Shown piece after piece: positions 59,902-64,000 of a stretch of DNA of 64,000 nucleotides. The notes under the pieces were generated by a model, which saw only the letters and a list, made by a program, of their open reading frames with translations, did no database searches and had not been told where the DNA came from. The DNA comes from Denitrobaculum tricleocarpae (GTDB taxonomy: Bacteria > Pseudomonadota > Alphaproteobacteria > Kiloniellales > Kiloniellaceae), in contig NZ_ML660066.1 of the NCBI RefSeq assembly GCF_007004665.1, positions 1 to 64,000 on the forward strand. The letters run 5' to 3'. Position numbers and translations under genes: made by a program. Numbering within the stretch: position 1 is the stretch's first letter; every line of letters begins with the position of its first letter.

Positions 59902-61548
59902 CTATGCCGTCGGTACCGAGATGGTCGGACGGACCGAAGCTCTGCTCTCGAAGACCGGTTTTGCGAGGCCATCGAGATTGAGTGCCTGTTGCAGGGGCTC
60001 GTCACCCCGGATGTTCGCAAGCAGCTGGTAGTGATCGGGCATGGTGCGCAGAAGCTCCGCCTTGCGTTCTTCCAGCCGGCGGCCAAAAGCCTGCCAGTGT
60101 TCGTGGCGTATAGAGCCCTCGAGCGGGAAGTGACGGTCTTTGAAAAAGCCCTTGGGGTGGAGCACGTAGAGGTAATTCCAGAAATTGAAGAGTTTCTGGT
60201 CCTGGGTATCAGTGATTTCCGGTAAGCGGGCCTTCCATAGCTCAAGCCTCTCCTGCAAAGACTCCGAGAGGCGGCAGTCGTAACGCGCGGCTTTCCAGAA
60301 AGGGTCCGGTCGGTTCGAAGTGTGGTAGTGCGTTGAGATAAAGTCCCTGATTTCTTCGTACAGCGAAGTCATAAGACCGTTGTAACGATTGGCAAGGGCC
60401 GGGCTTCCTTTCTTGTCGGGGAAATGCCCTACGAGCCAGCGCGCCGCCATCTCCACCGAGTAGATAGCGGTGGCTTCCAGAGGTTCTATGAAGCCGTTGG
60501 ATAGGCCGATTGCAACGCAGTTCTTGACCCAGAAGCGTTGACTGCGGCCGATGCGCATTTTGATAACCTTGACGTCCGGATCCGGCGCGCCCGTCGGCAG
60601 GTCGCCAACCGCCCGCAAATGCCGGAAGAATTCGTCGCGCGCTTCATCGTCGCTTCTGAAGGCGCTCGAGAAGACGTAGCCGGTGCCAACGCGGCTGTAC
60701 AGCGGAACGCGCCACACCCATCCTGCCCCCAGAGCCGTGGAACGGGTGCAGGGCTCAATCTTGGTGGGATCACGGTGGGGCAGCTGCACCGGAATTGCCC
60801 GATCGTTCAGGAGATAGTCACCGTAGGATATGAAGGGTTCTTTCAGAACTTCTTTCATGATCAGGCTTTTGAAGCCTGTGCAGTCGACGACGAATTCGAC
60901 CGGGTGACGACCGCCTTTTTCCAGTTGAAGTCCTGACACGGCGCCAGTCTCGTCCTGAAAGACCTCGACGACGTCATCGCGGATGTGCTGCACACCGCGC
61001 GAGAGGGCAACATCCCGCATGAACTCGCCGAAAAGGCCGGCATCCAGATGATAGGCGTAGCCGATCGATTTCTCGTAGTTCTCACCATTGAGCGCGCGCG
61101 GACCCTTTCGGGCATGAATCAGGGCGGAGTTCGCGGTCATATTGTCGGTAATCGAGGGATCACCGCCGTAGGGGCCAAACCTGTTGAAGTGATAAGCGGG
61201 GTTGTAGCCGCCGACCGTGCCGGGAAAGTTGAAGGGGTGATAAAAGGCAAAGGGTTTGCCGCGACCGTCAACCGCCCAGTCGCCAAACCGCACGCTGACC
61301 TTGAAGGAAGCGTTGCAGCGCCGGAACAGCTCCGCTTCATCAATGCCGAGCTGCTGCATCAGCGAAGGCATGCCTGCAACCGTTGCCTCTCCCACGCCCA
61401 CCGTGGGGATCTTGGGGGATTCGATCAGTGTGACCTTCACCGCAGGGCCTTCGCGGAAGGTGTTGATGAAGGTGTTGATGATCATGGCCGTCAGCCAGCC
61501 GGCTGTCCCGCCACCCACTATGGTTACATTTTCAACTCTGTCGCTCAT
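59902..61548 (-). CDS. Flavin-dependent (tryptophan-type) halogenase-like protein
   Basis: 548 residues from the ATG at 61548, which has a GGGAGGGG site; an ATG at 61569 is less likely. VTIVGGGTAGWLTAMI is the FAD-binding GxGxxG box. IPTVGVGEATVAGM and NASFKVSVRFGDW follow, and Lys83 in the latter aligns with the catalytic lysine of PrnA-type tryptophan halogenases. GAGWVWRVPL (~residue 275) matches the GWxWxIP motif that blocks monooxygenation. Family members chlorinate or brominate aromatic substrates via HOX. No flavin reductase or biosynthetic cluster is adjacent, and environmental relatives exist with unknown substrates, so halogenation is plausible but unproven. A DUF599 gene follows in the operon. 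Confidence 0.85.
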   Translation of the reverse strand: MSDRVENVTIVGGGTAGWLTAMIINTFINTFREGPAVKVTLIESPKIPTVGVGEATVAGMPSLMQQLGIDEAELFRRCNASFKVSVRFGDWAVDGRGKPFAFYHPFNFPGTVGGYNPAYHFNRFGPYGGDPSITDNMTANSALIHARKGPRALNGENYEKSIGYAYHLDAGLFGEFMRDVALSRGVQHIRDDVVEVFQDETGAVSGLQLEKGGRHPVEFVVDCTGFKSLIMKEVLKEPFISYGDYLLNDRAIPVQLPHRDPTKIEPCTRSTALGAGWVWRVPLYSRVGTGYVFSSAFRSDDEARDEFFRHLRAVGDLPTGAPDPDVKVIKMRIGRSQRFWVKNCVAIGLSNGFIEPLEATAIYSVEMAARWLVGHFPDKKGSPALANRYNGLMTSLYEEIRDFISTHYHTSNRPDPFWKAARYDCRLSESLQERLELWKARLPEITDTQDQKLFNFWNYLYVLHPKGFFKDRHFPLEGSIRHEHWQAFGRRLEERKAELLRTMPDHYQLLANIRGDEPLQQALNLDGLAKPVFESRASVRPTISVPTA

Positions 61549-61687
61549 GTTCCCCTCCCGGCATGTCAATCACCGAGTTGACACAAACACATCACTTCGC
61601 TTCACCAAATCAACTCACTGGCCTCATCGAGAGCCCACCCCAAGAGCGACCGGCCGTCCGGAAACCGCCAAAAGCCGGCGGCAGTGC

Positions 61688-61785
61688 CCGAAACCCGCTT
61701 TACATCATAAGTGTAGAGTAGATTCAACCAAACGTTAGCGCGCTGGCGTTCTTCCGCCGCAACCTGATCTACTCTATCCTCTGCC
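61688..61785. repeat. Palindromic intergenic repeat, copy C
   Basis: ACCCGCTTTACATCATAAGT and the following TAGAGTAGATTCAA match the second half of copy B. TAGAGTAGAT (61714-61723) and ATCTACTCTA (61767-61776) form a perfect 10-bp inverted repeat. Relative to copy B one base pair is changed on both arms (C-G to T-A). Confidence 0.6.
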
Positions 61786-61866
61786 CGCGATCAATTCCCC
61801 GCATAAACGTCGGACATTAGGTTACACGCAAATGATTGTGTGATGCCAGTGCCCGCAGATCTTCGC

Positions 61867-61905
61867 GCACATCTATTCGCCGCATCTATCCCCCGCATCT
61901 ATACT
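61867..61905. repeat. Three-unit 13-bp tandem repeat
   Basis: CATCTAT recurs at 61870, 61883 and 61896 with an exact 13-bp period. The full units are similar (GCACATCTAT, CCGCATCTAT, CCGCATCTAT). It lies about 320 bp upstream of the halogenase-like start and could be a binding-site array. Confidence 0.55.
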
Positions 61906-62108
61906 GGGACGGCCGTTACCGTCAGATCTGACTGGCAATCCTCGAGAGCGTTGGCGAACCCTCACATATATTGATCGTGTGGGAGGGGCGGGCAGGGCAG
62001 GAAGCGTCAATAAAAGCTTCGAAGCCGTGGCTAACGAAGTGTTAACCCGCCCTGAGGCAGGATGAAGGACGAGCCCATCGAAATCGTGACCCTTGCAAGG
62101 CTGTAGTG

Positions 62109-62309
62109 ATGGATGACGACCTGAAACAGCGGGATCTTTCCAGCAAACCCGACGCTCAGCTGACCGCAGATGAGCGTAAGGAACTGAAACGGCGTTTCGA
62201 CGAGTTCGTCGGAATCATGCGCTCGCAGGGTATGGTTCCGAACCAACCGGCGGCCAAGCCGAAACGCGTCGAAAAGTGGAACCCCATGACTCACAAGCGC
62301 CGACGCTGA
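62109..62309 (+). CDS. Small unknown basic protein
   Basis: A 66-residue protein I do not recognise. It has an acidic start (MDDDLKQRDLSS), a charged helix (LTADERKELKRRFDEFVGIMRSQG), then a proline-containing basic tail ending NPMTHKRRR. No membrane segment or signal peptide is seen. AAGG lies 9 bp before the ATG at 62109, and a GTG one codon earlier is possible. It converges on sspB with a 36-bp gap. Balanced codon use and a good start suggest it is real, but no function can be given. Confidence 0.6.
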   Translation: MDDDLKQRDLSSKPDAQLTADERKELKRRFDEFVGIMRSQGMVPNQPAAKPKRVEKWNPMTHKRRR

Positions 62310-62345
62310 AGCGGCTTCGGACAGGTTTTATTGCTGCTTGGCGCT

Positions 62346-62951
62346 CTATTTCTTTCTAAAGGTGTCCAGCGTCACAACATTGTCCGAATCATCGGGTGCC
62401 GGATCGCTATCGTCAGCGACCGTGTCCTGGGATTCAGTTTCCGTCGACTCGGTCTTGACCTTTCCCGATCGATTGCTGTTGTCTTGTGGCTCATGATCCG
62501 CAACGTTGCGTTCAAGTGCGGTCTCATCCGTGACCAGCGCCGTGTCACCGGCTTTGGCCTCGCTTTCGTCTGAATTATCCCCGACATCGAACTGTAAGCC
62601 GAAACGCACGGAGGGATCTGCAAACGCAGCCACCGCATCGAATGGGATGGTCAGTTTCTCCGGGACGTCCGAAAAACTCAGGGTCACGCTAAAAATATCG
62701 TCACCGACTTCAAGGTCCCAAAACTGGTATTGCAAAATGATTGTCATCTCGCCCGGATAGCGTTCACGCAGATGCTTGGGGATATCGACTCCGGGATGAT
62801 CGGTCCGGAAGGTAATGTAAAAATGATGCTCGCCTGGCAGCCCTTTTTCGGCCGCATAGGTCAAAGACCGATGCACGACCGATAACAACGCATCCTCGAC
62901 CATACGGTCGTAACGCAGCGCATTTTCTGAGCGATCTGTATCGTCCGCCAT
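62346..62951 (-). CDS. sspB: ClpXP adaptor SspB (alpha type)
   Basis: A 201-residue protein. Residues ~10-125 are the SspB fold as found in Alphaproteobacteria: RYDRMVEDALLSVVHRSL, GLPGEHHFYITFRTDHPGVDIPKHLRERYPGEMTIILQYQFWDLEV and FSVTLSFSDVPEKLTIPFDAVAAFADPSVRFGLQF. The rest is an acidic, disordered tail ending in VVTLDTFRKK, which resembles the short ClpX-docking peptide at SspB C-termini. SspB binds ssrA-tagged proteins and delivers them to ClpXP. The tmRNA gene that writes this tag lies immediately upstream on the same strand. Confidence 0.93.
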   Translation of the reverse strand: MADDTDRSENALRYDRMVEDALLSVVHRSLTYAAEKGLPGEHHFYITFRTDHPGVDIPKHLRERYPGEMTIILQYQFWDLEVGDDIFSVTLSFSDVPEKLTIPFDAVAAFADPSVRFGLQFDVGDNSDESEAKAGDTALVTDETALERNVADHEPQDNSNRSGKVKTESTETESQDTVADDSDPAPDDSDNVVTLDTFRKK

Positions 62952-63054
62952 CCTCCGGTCGTCCTATCCCCCTGTGCCCAGCATTTTTTTCTGTGGCAAC
63001 ACCTGATCAATACTCCCAGCCTCGCCAGCCCCGGAAAATCCTGAAACGGCAAGC

Positions 63055-63404
63055 GGTGGGGCGCTTCTGTTGCCAGGTGCGCCCCGAACCCCGCCTCGAC
63101 GTGTGAAGGCCGAGGACTTAATTTGGCTACCAACCGCTGTTAAGCGGCGACGGCAAGCCCACTATCGTTGTCATTTGCAACTATAGTTTCGGCCCGATAA
63201 CGGCGGTACCATGCCGGGTACCAAACACATCTTTACCACGCACGTCGATCCTGTTTCGCCCCCTCGATCCCGGCCAACCTCACAACCCTGATAACGCGGG
63301 TTTGTGATGTGCTGGGCGGTTTTGGTGGAGGCGCCGGGTACTGCCCCCGGGTCCGTAACGCTTATTCCACATGCCTGTGTAGCACCATAGTCGGTTTCCC
63401 GACC
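63055..63404 (-). ncRNA. ssrA: Two-piece (circularly permuted) tmRNA
   Basis: The gene is on the minus strand, acceptor half first. The acceptor piece runs from about 63404 to 63323, ending CGCCTCC-ACCA. After a ~59-nt removable spacer the coding piece starts at 63263 with GGGGGCGAAACAGGATCGAC. GGGGGCG pairs with CGCCTCC to make a 7-bp acceptor stem with a G3-U70 wobble, the alanine identity element. The tag frame (63140-63178) begins at GCA and reads ANDNDSGLAVAA then TAA. A GGGGCGC/GCGCCCC hairpin (63059-63085) lies near the 3' end of the coding piece, so the lower boundary is approximate. It rescues stalled ribosomes. Confidence 0.95.
63140..63178 (-). other. tmRNA proteolysis-tag reading frame
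   Basis: Twelve codons from the resume codon GCA (63176-63178) to the stop TAA (63140-63142): ANDNDSGLAVAA. With the alanine carried by the tmRNA the full tag is AANDNDSGLAVAA. The AANDN start is the SspB-binding part and the AVAA end the ClpX degron, as in other alphaproteobacterial tags. Confidence 0.95.
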
Positions 63405-63409
63405 TCTCT

Positions 63410-63415
63410 AATATA
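63410..63415 (-). promoter_or_regulatory. Probable -10 element of ssrA
   Basis: TATATT on the minus strand, six to seven bases before the GGTCGGG sequence at which the acceptor piece seems to begin. No clear -35 consensus was found 17 bp further upstream. Confidence 0.45.
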
Positions 63416-63645
63416 GGGGGATTCCATCAATCTTGAAAGCCTTGGTCGAGGGAAAGACGCAGACAATTCGCTCTGTCACCGCAGCGTGCTAAAGCGGTGG
63501 TGCCGCGTCTCCGGGAACGCTATGATTTACAACTCGGTCGAAAGACTCCGTAAGGCCGCCGGATCGGCGAAAAATGAACGCATTGAAGCGGATGAGAGAG
63601 CAATCTCGGCGCTGGTAAACAAGAATTAACCAATAGCGGAAGCGA

Positions 63646-64000
63646 ATGAGACAATACCTTGATTTGCTGCACCACGTGCGGACCAACGGCGTAGACAAGT
63701 CGGATCGGACGGGAACCGGGACGCGCAGCGTGTTCGGCTACCAGATGCGGTTTGACCTCTCAGAGGGCTTTCCGATGGTCACCACAAAGAAACTCCATGT
63801 TAAATCGATCATCCATGAACTGCTCTGGTTTCTCGCCGGCGATACGAATATCGCCTATTTAAAGGCGAATGGCGTGCGTATCTGGGACGAATGGGCTGAT
63901 GAAAATGGTGACCTGGGCCCGGTATACGGCGCGCAATGGAGATCCTGGCCCGGCCCGGACGGAGAGCAGATAGACCAGATTAAAGGTCTGGTTGATCAAA
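63646..64000 (+). CDS. thyA: Thymidylate synthase, N-terminal part (runs off the window)
   Basis: The ATG at 63646, with GCGGAAGCGA upstream, opens a frame of 118 codons to the window end. It reads [38 protein letters not shown] and continues with [29 protein letters not shown] and [11 protein letters not shown]. The RTGTGT loop binds the dUMP phosphate and the rest is diagnostic of ThyA. It methylates dUMP to dTMP using methylene-tetrahydrofolate. The catalytic cysteine lies beyond the edge. It is transcribed divergently from ssrA. Confidence 0.95.
   Translation, partial: MRQYLDLLHHVRTNGVDKSDRTGTGTRSVFGYQMRFDLSEGFPMVTTKKLHVKSIIHELLWFLAGDTNIAYLKANGVRIWDEWADENGDLGPVYGAQWRSWPGPDGEQIDQIKGLVDQ

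Larger units (their letters stand above)
61549..62108. other. Intergenic region upstream of the halogenase-like gene
   Basis: This 560-bp divergent gap has no gene I can support. It contains palindromic repeat copy C (61688-61785) and a three-unit 13-bp tandem repeat (61867-61905). The promoter of the halogenase-like gene should lie here. Confidence 0.5.

Noticed and set aside
61867-61905. CRISPR array
   Set aside because: The repeats are 13 bp and contiguous with no spacers, only three units, and no cas genes are present.

Overview
The window is a 64 kb, GC-rich, densely coded stretch of an alphaproteobacterial chromosome. The complete division and cell-wall (dcw) cluster, the circularly permuted two-piece tmRNA, the SspB-alpha type ClpXP adaptor and the DUF1127 protein all point to Alphaproteobacteria. 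The overall gene style suggests Rhodospirillales, but that finer placement is inference.

Layout. Positions 1-120 are the end of an IS481-family insertion sequence, which continues off the left edge. From 234 to 16773 lie unlinked housekeeping and accessory genes: a serine--glyoxylate-type aminotransferase, mlaC/mlaA lipid-asymmetry genes, a BASS-family transporter, a hotdog thioesterase, an exported pentapeptide-repeat protein, a GNAT acetyltransferase, a ClC chloride transporter with CBS domains, an AstE/aspartoacylase-like hydrolase, a UvrD-type helicase followed by prmA, a DUF1127 protein, an aminopeptidase P, and an orphan parA paired with an unknown basic protein. From 17397 to 42773 everything is on the minus strand. 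Reading in the direction of transcription this is mraZ-rsmH-ftsL-ftsI-murE-murF-mraY-murD-ftsW-murG-murC-murB-ddl-ftsQ-ftsA-ftsZ, then a strong bidirectional terminator, then lpxC-bamD-recN-ligA. Most dcw junctions are 4-bp ATGA or GTGA overlaps, so translation is probably coupled from mraZ to ddl/ftsQ. The cluster starts at a promoter overlaid by an array of MraZ boxes.

Upstream of mraZ lies rnpB (RNase P RNA, minus strand). It is followed by an amiD/ampD-like amidase, an EamA transporter, a Uup-like ABC-F protein, a DjlA-like J-domain protein and a DUF3750 protein. On the plus strand are a fused HyuA-HyuB hydantoinase/5-oxoprolinase with a MarR-like regulator, and a large AsmA protein. Then, on the minus strand, come a flavin-dependent halogenase-like gene with a DUF599 membrane protein, and fumC with a ribbon-helix-helix protein. 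The right end holds a small unknown gene, sspB, the two-piece tmRNA gene ssrA and the start of thyA.

The most interesting items are non-coding or unassigned. They are: the tmRNA gene sitting directly upstream of the gene for its own degradation adaptor; a pair of MraZ-box-like repeats inside rnpB close to the mraZ promoter; two strong hairpins in the lpxC leader; a family of palindromic intergenic repeats that supplies the stop codons of two unrelated genes; and an orphan ParA with a small unknown partner. No CRISPR array, prophage or tRNA gene was recognised.
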